A program made the position numbers and the translations under genes. This document shows positions 8,500 to 17,895 of a stretch of 64,000 nucleotides of DNA, piece after piece. This stretch comes from Tardiphaga sp052076105 (GTDB taxonomy: Bacteria; Pseudomonadota; Alphaproteobacteria; Rhizobiales; Xanthobacteraceae), in the NCBI RefSeq assembly GCF_052076105.1, contig NZ_CP197245.1:4092001-4156000 (forward strand). The letters run 5' to 3'. How positions within the stretch are numbered: position 1 is the stretch's first letter; every line of letters begins with the position of its first letter. A model generated the notes under the pieces. That model was given only the letters and a program-made list of their open reading frames with translations, had not been told where the DNA came from and did not search any database.

Positions 8500-9684
8500 T
8501 TACGGCAGGTTCTTGAGCTTGCGCTTGCCGGACGCGTATTCGCTTTCTTCCCATACCACCCACTTGCCGTCCTGCACGACATAGCTCGTGGTCAGCGGCG
8601 TGATGTTCTGGCCATGGTCGTCGAAAGTGACCGGACCTACGATGGACGGACGATCCTTCACATCGCCAAGATCGGCGGTGACTTTGGCGCGATCCGGCCC
8701 GACCTTCTCGATGGTCTCCATGATCAGACGGGTGGCGACATAGGCGAACGGTCCGTAAGCTTCCGGCGGTTCGGAATAGCCGGCCGCCTTGTAGGCATCC
8801 GAAAACATCTTGCCGCCCGGCATCTTGGACATCGGCGGACTGTCGAAGAAGGTCAGCGTGCCTTCGGCGAGCTCCGGACCAGCCGCATTGACGAAGGCGT
8901 CGCCCATGATGCCGGAGTTGCCCTCGAACTGCGCGTTGATTCCAAACTTGGCCATCTGTGTGCGGAGGCGTGCACCGAGCGGCGTCAGGCCGCCGAAATA
9001 GATGACCTCCGGATTGAGCTCCTTGATTTTGGTCAGCTCGGCCGACAGATCCTGCTGATCCGGCGGGACCGAAAAGCTGCCCAGAATCTCATTGCCGTTC
9101 TCGAGTGTGAACTGGGTGAAGTACTTGTTCATCGACTTGCCATAGTCGGTGGAGTCGGCGAACGACACGAATTTCTTGTAGCCGCGCGATTTCATGAACT
9201 GCGCGCCGATGCGGTTCTGGCCGATCAAGATGCCGCTGACGCGGTGCACTTCGGGGTACTTTTTGGCGTAGGTAATTTCCGGCAGCACCGCGGCCCAGAC
9301 GACCATCGGAAGCTTGAAGCGATTGAAGATATCGACGGTAGCAATCGCGGTGGCTGAACAGTAATGCGGGATCGCCGCGATGATCGAACGGTCGGACGCG
9401 ATCTTCGTGACGACCTGCACGCCAACGTTGGGTTTGCATTCGTCGTCAAGCACGACGAGTTCGTATTCATATTTGGTCTTGGGTTCGGCATTCATCAGCT
9501 TCACGGCCAACTCGGCCGAGTTGCGTCCGCCAATCCCGTGAGGCGAAATAGCGCCGGTCAGCGGACCGACGAAAGCGATCTTCACCTTGTCCTTGGCAAA
9601 GGCCGCGCTGAAGCTGCCAAAGGCCAGTGGCAACACGCTCGCAACGGCCAATGCGGCCAAACCACGCTTGGTAATCGTCCCCAT
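8500..9684 (-). CDS. livK: Periplasmic substrate-binding protein of the HAAT transporter, LivK-like
   Basis: 394 residues. Signal peptide at the N-terminus (ALAVASVLPLAFGSFSAAFA), then a type I periplasmic binding fold (Peripla_BP_6): KIAFVGPLTGAISPHG, VLDDECKPNVGVQ, and FGGLTPLGARLRTQMAK. It is the first gene of the livKHMGF-dipeptidase-DUF5943 run. A 278-bp gap separates it from purU upstream, probably holding its own promoter. The ligand cannot be read from the sequence. The neighbourhood suggests a betaine, sarcosine or related amino-acid derivative. Confidence 0.9.
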   Translation of the reverse strand: MGTITKRGLAALAVASVLPLAFGSFSAAFAKDKVKIAFVGPLTGAISPHGIGGRNSAELAVKLMNAEPKTKYEYELVVLDDECKPNVGVQVVTKIASDRSIIAAIPHYCSATAIATVDIFNRFKLPMVVWAAVLPEITYAKKYPEVHRVSGILIGQNRIGAQFMKSRGYKKFVSFADSTDYGKSMNKYFTQFTLENGNEILGSFSVPPDQQDLSAELTKIKELNPEVIYFGGLTPLGARLRTQMAKFGINAQFEGNSGIMGDAFVNAAGPELAEGTLTFFDSPPMSKMPGGKMFSDAYKAAGYSEPPEAYGPFAYVATRLIMETIEKVGPDRAKVTADLGDVKDRPSIVGPVTFDDHGQNITPLTTSYVVQDGKWVVWEESEYASGKRKLKNLP

Positions 9685-9889
9685 CGCTGATCCTCCCAGG
9701 TTGATCCAGCCTGCGACGCTAGTGGTCCGCGGATACGGCAGATAGGATGCACGCGCGCTGTTGCTTGTAGAATTGCGTCATATCTACCGAATATCGACTG
9801 CCTGTTCTTGATTGGCGCGCCGATCGCTAGTCCAGACGATTTCGCGTAGCAAACACAATGATTTCCGCTGCGCTGCAAAATTCATCGCG

Positions 9890-9902
9890 AAGATTAAATC
9901 TT
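9890..9902. promoter_or_regulatory. 13-bp palindrome upstream of livK
   Basis: AAGATTAAATCTT is a perfect inverted repeat with one central base, in an AT-rich patch of the gap between purU and livK, about 206 bp from the livK start. It is a candidate regulator site. No second copy was seen upstream of the sox operon, so its role is uncertain. Confidence 0.3.
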
Positions 9903-9962
9903 GGCCTGTCCATGCTTTTCAAACGAGCACTCGCAGTGCCATTCGTCGTCGCATCGCGAGCG

Positions 9963-10814
9963 CTAGAACACCACCGTCTTGCGTCCATTCAAAAGGACAC
10001 GACGCTCGAGATGAAGCCGCACCGCGCGCGCCAGAACGCGCGACTCGATGTCACGCCCGACTGCGACGAGATCGTCGGCGGACGACGCATGCGTCACCCG
10101 TTCGGTCTCCTGTTCGATGATCGGGCCCTCGTCGAGATCCGGCGTCGCGTAGTGCGCGGTGGCGCCGATAATCTTGACGCCCCTGTCGTGAGCCTGGTGA
10201 TAGGGCCGCGCGCCCTTGAAGCTCGGCAGAAAGGAATGGTGAATGTTGATGACGTGACCATAGAGCTTGCTCGACAGGTCGTCCGACAGGATCTGCATGT
10301 AACGCGCAAGGACGACGAGATCGGCGCTTTCCTTCAAATACAGTTCGTAGAGTTGCCGCTCTTGCTCTGGCTTGGTCTCATTGCTGACGGGCCAGTGATA
10401 GTACGGGATCCCCGCTTTCGCAGCGATCGGTTCGCAGTCGCGATGGTTCGACACAATCGCCACCACCTCGGCTTTCAGCCAGCCGACTTTGACCTGATAC
10501 AGCAGCTGCTCGAGACAATGGTCCGACTTGGAGACCATGATGATCACCCGGGGACGCGACTCGGCACCGACCAGAACCGCGTTCATCTCGAATCGAGACA
10601 GCACAGGGTTGAGCACCGATTCCAGAGTCTTCCGGCTGATCGAATCCGGCGTCTCGAAAGCAATGCGCATGAACAAGCGGTTGGTCGTCCTGTCCCAGAA
10701 CTGCGCGCTTTCCAGGATGTTGCTATCGACATCGGAAATCACCGTCGTGACGGTCGACACGATGCGCGGGCGATCCTGGCAATAGAAGGTCAGGATCCAG
10801 TTCTTCTTCGTCAT
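9963..10814 (-). CDS. purU: Formyltetrahydrofolate deformylase
   Basis: 283 residues from the ATG at 10814 (MTKKNWILTFYCQDRPRIV). The N-terminal ACT domain is followed by the formyltransferase-fold catalytic domain. The catalytic Asn-His-Asp set is visible in INIHHSFLPSFKGARPYH and TPDLDEGPIIEQ. It hydrolyses 10-formyl-THF to formate and THF. In a sarcosine-oxidase operon this recycles THF loaded with C1 units from N-methyl oxidation. It is the last gene of the soxBDAG-sdaB-glyA-folB-purU run, 100 bp after the folB-like gene. An extended frame upstream of 10814 overlaps folB and has no homology, so it was not used. Confidence 0.93.
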   Translation of the reverse strand: MTKKNWILTFYCQDRPRIVSTVTTVISDVDSNILESAQFWDRTTNRLFMRIAFETPDSISRKTLESVLNPVLSRFEMNAVLVGAESRPRVIIMVSKSDHCLEQLLYQVKVGWLKAEVVAIVSNHRDCEPIAAKAGIPYYHWPVSNETKPEQERQLYELYLKESADLVVLARYMQILSDDLSSKLYGHVINIHHSFLPSFKGARPYHQAHDRGVKIIGATAHYATPDLDEGPIIEQETERVTHASSADDLVAVGRDIESRVLARAVRLHLERRVLLNGRKTVVF

Positions 10815-10914
10815 TTTGCTTGTCTCGGTGGTGGAATCGATCGCGTGGCTGCGATCGCTATGAGGTAAAACATGTTGGTGTGGATGCCGGCAGCGGAATC
10901 CGCGGATGCCTGCA

Positions 10915-11325
10915 TCACGCGGTCCGACGATGCCCGTCGGCACGGTATCGCGTTAACCTGATCCCGACGTCTTCGAAGATCGCCGTGATTGGCGCCTGCG
11001 GCTTATGGACGGTAACGCGCACGACGCTGGCACGCGCATGGACATCGAGAATGCCGTCGGCAACGGCTGCAGCGGCTCGCTCCAACAGCACATGGCGCGA
11101 CGTCAGAAATGCCTCAGTCGCGGCGGCGACAACCGACGCATAGTCGATCGTCTGTCCGATGTCGTCCGAACTGGCTGCGTCAGAAAGGTCGACCTGCAGA
11201 TCGATATCGATCACGAAGCGCTGCCCCAGTTGCGCCTCGTGATCCAGCAAGCCGTGGCGCGCGTGAACATTCAGCCCTTGGATGAATATCCCCTCGGCCC
11301 ACCCCTCTCCGAAACGCTCCATCAA
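10915..11325 (-). CDS. folB: Dihydroneopterin aldolase-like protein (FolB family)
   Basis: 136 residues. FolB signatures: IFIQGLNVHARHGLLDHEAQ near the N-terminus, IDYASVVAAA in the middle and VRVTVHKPQAPI near the C-terminus, which includes the catalytic Lys position. The family converts dihydroneopterin to hydroxymethyl-dihydropterin in folate synthesis, or epimerises it (FolX). It lies 9 bp after glyA, inside an operon that consumes THF, away from other folate-synthesis genes. It may be a paralogue devoted to supplying folate for sarcosine oxidation (inference) or may act on a different pterin. The first or second Met could be the start. Confidence 0.85.
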   Translation of the reverse strand: MMERFGEGWAEGIFIQGLNVHARHGLLDHEAQLGQRFVIDIDLQVDLSDAASSDDIGQTIDYASVVAAATEAFLTSRHVLLERAAAAVADGILDVHARASVVRVTVHKPQAPITAIFEDVGIRLTRYRADGHRRTA

Positions 11326-11334
11326 GCTGCCTGA

Positions 11335-12624
11335 TCAGGACCGATAGATCGGGAACGACGCAACCAGCTCGGCAACGCGGCCACGTGCCCTAGCCTCGAC
11401 CTCCGGCGCTCCCTGGTCCGGCGCCCTGGAATTCGCATCCAGGACGGTGGCAATGAGCTTGCCGACTTCTTCGAATTCACCGATGCCAAAGCCGCGCGAC
11501 GTCGCGGCCGGCGAGCCGAGCCGGATGCCCGAGGTGATGGTCGGCTTCTCCGGATCGAACGGGATACCGTTCTTGTTGCAGGTGATGTTCGCCCGCCCGA
11601 GCGCCGCTTCAGCGAGCTTGCCGTTCAGGTTCTTCGGCCGGACATCGATCAGCATCAGGTGATTGTCGGTGCCACCGGTGACGATCGGATAGCCGGCTCT
11701 TGAGAGAGTGCCTGCCAACGCGCGTGCATTGGCAACGACATCGGCCGCATATTGACGGAACGAGGGCTGCAGGGCCTCGCCGAACGACACCGCCTTGGCG
11801 GCGATGACATGCATCAGCGGCCCGCCCTGCAAGCCCGGGAAGATCGCCGAATTGATCTTCTTGGCGATGTCCTCGTCATTGGTCAGGATCAAGCCGCCGC
11901 GTGGACCCCGCAGCGTCTTGTGGGTGGTCGAGGTCACGACATGCGCATGTGGGAACGGCGACGGATGGGCGCCGCCGGCCACGAGGCCAGCGAAATGCGC
12001 CATGTCGACGAACAGGTAGGCACCGACCGCGTCCGCGATGCGGCGGAAAGCGGCAAAATCCCAGAACTGCGAATAGGCAGAACCGCCGGCCACGATCACC
12101 TTCGGCTTGTGCTCCACAGTCAACTTCTCGAGCTGCTCCATGTCGATGGTGCAATCGTCGCGGCGAACGCCGTAGCTGACGACATTGAACCACTTGCCTG
12201 ACATGTTCGGCTTGGCGCCATGGGTAAGATGACCGCCTGCCGCAAGATCGAGGCCCATGAACGTGTCGCCGGGTTTCATCAGCGCCATGAACACAGCCTG
12301 GTTGGCCTGGCTGCCGGAATTCGGCTGCACATTGGCATAGCTGCAGCCGAACAGCGTCTTGGCACGCTGGATCGCCACTTCCTCGACCTCGTCGGCGAAG
12401 TGGCAGCCACCGTAATAACGCCGGCCCGGATAGCCTTCGGCATATTTGTTGGTCAGCACGGAGCCCTGCGCCTGCAGCACTGCACGCGAGACGATGTTCT
12501 CGGATGCGATCAGTTCGATCTCGTCACGCTGCCTGCCGAGTTCTCCCGCAAGCGACGATGAGATGGTCGGGTCCGCTTGGGCGAGATCGGTCGTGAAGAA
12601 TGCCTCGAGTTCAGCTTGGGTCAT
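11335..12624 (-). CDS. glyA: Serine hydroxymethyltransferase
   Basis: 429 residues, full length for the family. The PLP-binding Lys lies in VTSTTHKTLRGPRGG; other family motifs are ELIASENIVSRAVLQAQGS and TNKYAEGYPGRRYYGG. It condenses glycine with 5,10-methylene-THF to give serine. Within the sox operon, glycine and methylene-THF are exactly the products of sarcosine oxidation, so this copy is likely catabolic. The L-serine dehydratase gene immediately upstream (10 bp) would then remove the serine. Confidence 0.95.
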   Translation of the reverse strand: MTQAELEAFFTTDLAQADPTISSSLAGELGRQRDEIELIASENIVSRAVLQAQGSVLTNKYAEGYPGRRYYGGCHFADEVEEVAIQRAKTLFGCSYANVQPNSGSQANQAVFMALMKPGDTFMGLDLAAGGHLTHGAKPNMSGKWFNVVSYGVRRDDCTIDMEQLEKLTVEHKPKVIVAGGSAYSQFWDFAAFRRIADAVGAYLFVDMAHFAGLVAGGAHPSPFPHAHVVTSTTHKTLRGPRGGLILTNDEDIAKKINSAIFPGLQGGPLMHVIAAKAVSFGEALQPSFRQYAADVVANARALAGTLSRAGYPIVTGGTDNHLMLIDVRPKNLNGKLAEAALGRANITCNKNGIPFDPEKPTITSGIRLGSPAATSRGFGIGEFEEVGKLIATVLDANSRAPDQGAPEVEARARGRVAELVASFPIYRS

Positions 12625-12633
12625 GGTCTTCCC

Positions 12634-14007
12634 TCAACACTCTGCCAGATTGACAGCGAGACCTCCCAGCGAGGTCTCCTTGTATTTCGATTGCATGTCG
12701 CGTCCGGTCTCGCGCATCGTCGCGATCACCTTGTCGAGCGGCACCACATGGGTGCCGTCGCCCTGCAATGCGAGCGACGCCGCATTGATCGCCTTCACGG
12801 CGCCGAAGGCGTTGCGCTCGATGCATGGCACCTGCACTAGCCCACCGATCGGATCGCAGGTCATGCCGAGGTGATGCTCCATGCCGATCTCGGCGGCGTT
12901 CTCGATCTGCTCATTGGTGCCGCCGAGCACGGCCGCAAGCCCCGCGGCCGCCATCGAGCAGGCCGATCCGACCTCGCCCTGGCAGCCGACTTCCGCGCCG
13001 GAAATCGATGCATTCATCTTGAACAGCGCGCCGATCGCGGCGGCCGTCAGCAGGAACACGCGCATGTTTTCAGGCGACGCCTCGCGGCAATGGTCGCGGA
13101 AATAGCGAAGTGTGGCGGGAATGATGCCGGCCGCGCCATTCGTCGGCGCCGTCACGACCTTGCTGCCTGCCGCGTTCTCCTCGTTGACCGCGATCGCATA
13201 CAGGCTGACCCAGTCCATCACCTCATGCTGGGCGCGGCTGTTCGAACTTGCGGCGGCGACCAGACGTCGATGCAGCGAGGGCGCGCGGCGCTTGACGTTC
13301 AGCCCGCCCGGCAGCTGCCCTTCTTTGGTCATGCCGCGATCGATGCAATCCATCATCACCTGAATGATGCGATCGAGCCGCTGCTCGATCTCCTCCGCCG
13401 GGAGCGACGACATCTCGTTGGCCATGACGATCCGCGCAATCGACAGACCGGTTTTTGCACCGATCTCGAGCAACTGCTTGCCCGACCTGAAAGGATGCGG
13501 GACAGGGACGTCCTCGACGATCCCGACGACGCCGACCTGTGCTTCCGGAACGACAAAGCCGCCGCCGACGGAGCACCAGCGCTCGCCGTGAAGGACATGA
13601 CCGGCCACATCGAAGGCGGAAAGCGCCAGCGTGTTCGGATGGTTTGGCGGATCGGTCACACCGTCGAAAACGACGTCATTGGCGAAATCGAACGGGACAT
13701 TGCGCCGTTCGGCGATCCGCAGCATGCCTGCCGTGCGGGCACCATCGACCAGCGTCTCCGCCTCTTCCGGATCGATCGTTTCCGGAAACTTGCCGGCAAG
13801 CCCGAGAACGACCGCCTTGTCGGTGCCATGGCCGCGACCGGTCCAGGCCAGCGAGCCGAACAGCTCGACCTTCACACGGGCGAGATCCTTCAACAGACCG
13901 CGCTCCGCAAGCTGGCTGGCAAACAGCGCCGCGGCCTTCATTGGTCCCATCGTATGCGATGACGACGGCCCAATGCCTATCTTGAAGAGATCGAACGTTC
14001 CAATCAT
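12634..14007 (-). CDS. sdaB: L-serine ammonia-lyase (iron-sulfur L-serine dehydratase)
   Basis: 457 residues from the ATG at 14007 (MIGTFDLFKIGIGPSSSHTM). Both halves of single-chain SdaA/SdaB enzymes are present: the SSSHTMGP motif at the N-terminus and the C-terminal Fe-S region with cysteines in GCQGEVGSACSMAAAGL and MTCDPIGGLVQVPCIERN. It converts L-serine to pyruvate and ammonia, feeding methyl-glycine carbon into central metabolism. It lies 29 bp after soxG and 10 bp before glyA. An upstream in-frame extension has no homology. Confidence 0.93.
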   Translation of the reverse strand: MIGTFDLFKIGIGPSSSHTMGPMKAAALFASQLAERGLLKDLARVKVELFGSLAWTGRGHGTDKAVVLGLAGKFPETIDPEEAETLVDGARTAGMLRIAERRNVPFDFANDVVFDGVTDPPNHPNTLALSAFDVAGHVLHGERWCSVGGGFVVPEAQVGVVGIVEDVPVPHPFRSGKQLLEIGAKTGLSIARIVMANEMSSLPAEEIEQRLDRIIQVMMDCIDRGMTKEGQLPGGLNVKRRAPSLHRRLVAAASSNSRAQHEVMDWVSLYAIAVNEENAAGSKVVTAPTNGAAGIIPATLRYFRDHCREASPENMRVFLLTAAAIGALFKMNASISGAEVGCQGEVGSACSMAAAGLAAVLGGTNEQIENAAEIGMEHHLGMTCDPIGGLVQVPCIERNAFGAVKAINAASLALQGDGTHVVPLDKVIATMRETGRDMQSKYKETSLGGLAVNLAEC

Positions 14008-14036
14008 CGCGCGGTCTCCAGGGCGCAGCCGGGCTG

Positions 14037-14606
14037 CTAGGACAGGCTTCGCGCTTCGTCGAGGAACTGCCAAACATAGGGCGCAAACGACCGCCATACA
14101 TCCACATGGAACACGTACTCTTCAGAACGTGACAACAAAACTGATGCCTTCCCCAGCACCGTGCGCGTACACATTCCGACCGGGAACGCCTTGAGGGACA
14201 GATCCAGCGGGCAGCCATGGTTCAGCACTAGCGCCGCCGTCACCCCCGCAACTGCGATGCCGTCCGAGCGATGGCTGACGTCCACCAGCGAGCATGCCTG
14301 CGCCTGCAGCGCTGCCGACATCCCGCCAAAGACCTTGAGCGGATCCTCGTTCACCGCCTGAAACAGCCATTCGTCCGGCCCCAGCCAATAGACCGACCGG
14401 CCGCCGACCGCCGCGAAGCGGCAGGCGTCAAGGCTCGGGTTGACGCCAAAATACGCCCCAGCTGCCTCGATCGCCGCAGTCTTGCCGCGAAATACCAGCT
14501 TCGCTGCATCGGGAAGAATCGAGAGCGTCGTGGCGGATGCAGCAGTCGTGCCGGACGACAGCATCGGGGACAACACGTTCGAACGCATGACCGTGGGACT
14601 AAGCAT
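14037..14606 (-). CDS. soxG: Sarcosine oxidase gamma subunit
   Basis: 189 residues. SoxG-family features: RSVYWLGPDEWLF, SLVDVSHRSDGIAV and LNHGCPLDLSLKAFPVGMCT. It is the smallest folate-fold-related subunit of the heterotetrameric enzyme. The ATG overlaps the end of soxA by 8 bp (ATGCTTAG), which supports this start and translational coupling. Confidence 0.92.
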   Translation of the reverse strand: MLSPTVMRSNVLSPMLSSGTTAASATTLSILPDAAKLVFRGKTAAIEAAGAYFGVNPSLDACRFAAVGGRSVYWLGPDEWLFQAVNEDPLKVFGGMSAALQAQACSLVDVSHRSDGIAVAGVTAALVLNHGCPLDLSLKAFPVGMCTRTVLGKASVLLSRSEEYVFHVDVWRSFAPYVWQFLDEARSLS

Positions 14607-17589
14607 TCAAACGTTCTCCCTTCGGATCGAACAATATCGAGTCGACGACTTTCGCCTTGATCACGCCGTCGGGCATCGGGATCGAGAGCTCCTCACCCAT
14701 CCGCGAGCGACCGCTGCGAACGAGTGCCAGCGCGATGGAACGGTTCAGCGTCGCGCTCCAGTAAGATGAGGTCACATGACCGATCATCGGCACCGGAATC
14801 GGATGGGTCGGATCGAGCACGATCTGGGCGCCCTCTTCGAGAACCACCTTGGGATCCGTCGTCAGCAACCCGACCAATTGCTTGCGGTCTTCCCTGACCA
14901 GCGCCGGCCGCGACAGCGAGCGCTTGCCGACGAAATCCCGCTTTGCCTTGCCGACAGCCCAGCCGAGGCCGGCGTCATCGGGCGTCACCGTGCCGTCGGT
15001 TTCCTGACCGACAATAATGTAGCCTTTCTCGGCGCGCAGCACATGCATGGTCTCGGTACCGTAGGGCGTGATCCCGTAGGGTTTGCCCGCCGCGAAAATC
15101 GCTTCCCAGATGGCCCGGCCATAGCCGGCGGGGACGTTGACCTCGAAGCCCAGTTCGCCAGTGAACGACACGCGGAACAGCCGCGTCGGCACGCCGCAGA
15201 TACGTCCTTCGCGGACGCTCATATGCGGCATGGCATCGGCCGACAGATCGATGCCCTCGACCAGCGGCTCCAGCACCTTGCGCGCATTCGGTCCCTGCAA
15301 GGCAACGACTGACCACTGCTCGGTGGTCGAGGTGAGCCACACTTCGAGGTCCGGCCATTCGGTCTGGAGATAGTCCTCCATCATGGACAGCACGCGGGCC
15401 GCGCCGCCGGTCGTCGTCGTGACGTGGAAACGATCCATTGCCATGCGGCCGACGACGCCGTCATCCATGATGAAGCCGTCTTCGCGCAGCATCACGCCAT
15501 AGCGCAGCCGACCGGGCTCCAGCTTGGTCCAGGCATTGGTGTACATGCGATTCATGAATTCGGCGGCGTCCTTGCCGACGATCTCGATCTTGCCGAGCGT
15601 TGAAGCATCGAAGATCCCGACCGACTCGCGCGTCGCCTTGCATTCGCGCGCGACGGCAGCATGCATGTCCTCGCCCGCCTTCGGGAAATACCAGGCGCGC
15701 TTCCAGACGCCGACATCCTCGAACCGTGCGCCCTGGGCTTCGGCCCATGGATGAATGTTGGTCTTGCGCACGGGATCGAACAGATCTCCACGCGATTGGC
15801 CGGCAAAGGATCCGAAGGTTGTCGGCGAATAAGGCGGGCGGAACGTGGTCAGGCCGACCTTCGGCACCGCGACATCGATCTGCTTCGACACGACACCGAG
15901 GGCGTTCATGTTGGACAGCTTGCCCTGGTCGGTGGCCATGCCGGTGGTCGTATAGCGCTTGACGTGCTCGATCGACCGGAACCCTTCACGGGTCGCGAGC
16001 CGGACGTCCTTGGCCGTCACGTCGTTCTGGAAATCGACCCAGGCTCGCTTTTCAGCCTGATGATTGGACATCACGGAGCCGATGAACGCATCGGCGCCCA
16101 CCGACTGCGCGGAGACCGTATAGCTGTGCTCGCCGCGCGGGGAGAAGCCGGCCTTGGCCGCAGCGTCGCGGCCACCCTTTGCGCCGCTTTCGATGACGCT
16201 TTCGAGCGCGAACAGTCCCTTGCACGCCCCGACCGAACGTTCGCGCTCGACCGACTCGCCGGGCACATAGGCACGCAGCTCTTCGCTGTAACTGAGCTTA
16301 CCGCGGCTCTGCGAGAACAGATGCACCGACGGGGTGAACCCGCCGGACATCAGGACGAGATCGCAGTCCACCGTCTCGGCGTCGCCGCCCTGTGCATTGG
16401 AGATCTGCGCCGACTTCACCCGCAACCGGCCCGATGTGCCGCGCACGATGCTGTCGGAGCGCACCTTGATGCCTTCGGCGCGCGCCTTGTCGACCCAATA
16501 GCCCGCCACGCTCTTGCGCAGATCCACGATCACCTGGATCCTGCCGCCGGCTGCCTTGAGATCCAGCGCCGCGCGATAGGCGCTGTCGCAGGCGGTAAAT
16601 ACGACCACCTGTCTGCCCGGCACGACGCCGTAACGATTGACATAGGTCTGCGCCGCCCCCGCCAGCATGATGCCGGGCCGGTCATTGTCGGTGAAAACGA
16701 GCGGCCGCTCGATCGCGCCGGCCGCCAGCACGACTTCCTTGGCCCTGACCTGCCAGAGCCGCTCACGCGGCTGGTTTACCGCAGGATTGCTGAGGTGGTC
16801 GGTGACGCGCTCGTTGAGACCGACGAAATTGTGCGGATACCAGCCAAACGCCGTCGTGCGCGACATCAGCTTCACATTGGGGCTCTTGCGTAATTCATCG
16901 AGCGTCGCGCGCGCCCAGTCGGCGGCCTGCATGCCGTCGATCGATGCCGAACGATCGGACAGCAGCGAGCCGCCCATCTCCGCCTGCTCGTCGCACAGTA
17001 TCACGGTGGCATCGCTGTTGCTGGCTTCGAGCGCCGCGGCCAGCCCCGCAGGCCCGGCACCGACGATCAGCACGTCGCAATGCGCAAACACCTGCGTATA
17101 GCGATCGGCATCCGGCTCGGCCGGCGCCTTGCCGAGGCCGGCCATTCGCCGGATCACCGGCTCATAGAGCTTCTTCCAGGCCGTGCGCGGCCACATGAAG
17201 GTCTTGTAGTAGAACCCCGCAGGCAGAAAAGCCGAGAAATATTCGTTGAGGAAACCGGCATCGGTCTCGAGCGACGGCCAGCGATTCTGGCTTTCGGCCA
17301 CCAACCCTTCATAGATCTCGACCTGGGTCGCGAGCAGGTTCGGCGTATAGCGCGACTGGGTCGCCCCCACACCGACCAGCGCATTCGGCTCTTCCGAGCC
17401 GGCGGAGACGAAACCGCGCGGCCGGTGATACTTGAACGAACGGCCGACCAGATGCACGCCATTGGCGATCAGCGCGGAAGCCAGCGTGTCGCCGGCCAGG
17501 CCCTGATACGACTTTCCATCAAACGTGAAATGAACTGCGTTGCGGCTTTCAACGCCATCGCCGCGCCGCACGCGATACGTATCCGTCAT
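14599..17589 (-). CDS. soxA: Sarcosine oxidase alpha subunit
   Basis: 996 residues from the ATG at 17589, the usual SoxA size. The N-terminal ferredoxin-like segment (FTFDGKSYQGLAGDTLASAL) is followed by a dinucleotide-binding motif DVLIVGAGPAGLAAALEAS and the FAD/NAD domain. The C-terminal half is aminomethyltransferase-like (GcvT) and binds THF: YTNAWTKLEPGRLRYGVMLR and FTGELGFEVNVP. It oxidises sarcosine to glycine with transfer of the C1 unit to THF. The start overlaps the soxD stop by 4 bp. A longer frame upstream overlaps soxD and is rejected. Confidence 0.95.
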   Translation of the reverse strand: MTDTYRVRRGDGVESRNAVHFTFDGKSYQGLAGDTLASALIANGVHLVGRSFKYHRPRGFVSAGSEEPNALVGVGATQSRYTPNLLATQVEIYEGLVAESQNRWPSLETDAGFLNEYFSAFLPAGFYYKTFMWPRTAWKKLYEPVIRRMAGLGKAPAEPDADRYTQVFAHCDVLIVGAGPAGLAAALEASNSDATVILCDEQAEMGGSLLSDRSASIDGMQAADWARATLDELRKSPNVKLMSRTTAFGWYPHNFVGLNERVTDHLSNPAVNQPRERLWQVRAKEVVLAAGAIERPLVFTDNDRPGIMLAGAAQTYVNRYGVVPGRQVVVFTACDSAYRAALDLKAAGGRIQVIVDLRKSVAGYWVDKARAEGIKVRSDSIVRGTSGRLRVKSAQISNAQGGDAETVDCDLVLMSGGFTPSVHLFSQSRGKLSYSEELRAYVPGESVERERSVGACKGLFALESVIESGAKGGRDAAAKAGFSPRGEHSYTVSAQSVGADAFIGSVMSNHQAEKRAWVDFQNDVTAKDVRLATREGFRSIEHVKRYTTTGMATDQGKLSNMNALGVVSKQIDVAVPKVGLTTFRPPYSPTTFGSFAGQSRGDLFDPVRKTNIHPWAEAQGARFEDVGVWKRAWYFPKAGEDMHAAVARECKATRESVGIFDASTLGKIEIVGKDAAEFMNRMYTNAWTKLEPGRLRYGVMLREDGFIMDDGVVGRMAMDRFHVTTTTGGAARVLSMMEDYLQTEWPDLEVWLTSTTEQWSVVALQGPNARKVLEPLVEGIDLSADAMPHMSVREGRICGVPTRLFRVSFTGELGFEVNVPAGYGRAIWEAIFAAGKPYGITPYGTETMHVLRAEKGYIIVGQETDGTVTPDDAGLGWAVGKAKRDFVGKRSLSRPALVREDRKQLVGLLTTDPKVVLEEGAQIVLDPTHPIPVPMIGHVTSSYWSATLNRSIALALVRSGRSRMGEELSIPMPDGVIKAKVVDSILFDPKGERLNA

Positions 17590-17879
17590 GGCCTGGCACC
17601 CTGATGTTCGGCTTCGGGGCGTTCGCCCATGCGATAGGTGCGCTTGATGACGTCCGTGGTCGTGTCGCGGCTGGCATTGAAGAAACGGCCGCAACCATTG
17701 GCGTGCCGCCAGCGCTCGTGATGCAAGCCCTTGGTGTTGTCGCGCATATAGAGATAGGCGGCCCACTCCTCGTCATTGAGGCTCATCGGGTCGGCCGGGC
17801 GGGCGATATGCGCCTGCCCGCCATTGGCGAATTCGGCTTCCGGGCGCAGCCCGCAATAGGGGCAATTGATCAACAGCAT
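17586..17879 (-). CDS. soxD: Sarcosine oxidase delta subunit
   Basis: 97 residues. It carries the zinc-site residues of SoxD: INCPYCGLRPEAEF at the N-terminus and a His/Cys pair in ANGCGRFFNASRDT. The central WAAYLYMRDNTKGLHHERW is also characteristic. It lies 16 bp after soxB and its stop overlaps the soxA start (ATGA). Confidence 0.95.
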   Translation of the reverse strand: MLLINCPYCGLRPEAEFANGGQAHIARPADPMSLNDEEWAAYLYMRDNTKGLHHERWRHANGCGRFFNASRDTTTDVIKRTYRMGERPEAEHQGARP

Positions 17880-17895
17880 CTTGTTTTCCCCGCTA

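Noticed and set aside
12871..13962. Long plus-strand frame opposite the L-serine dehydratase
   Set aside because: Exact antisense of a conserved enzyme, in the codon phase that mirrors high-GC coding; composition is His/Arg/Asp-rich without family motifs.
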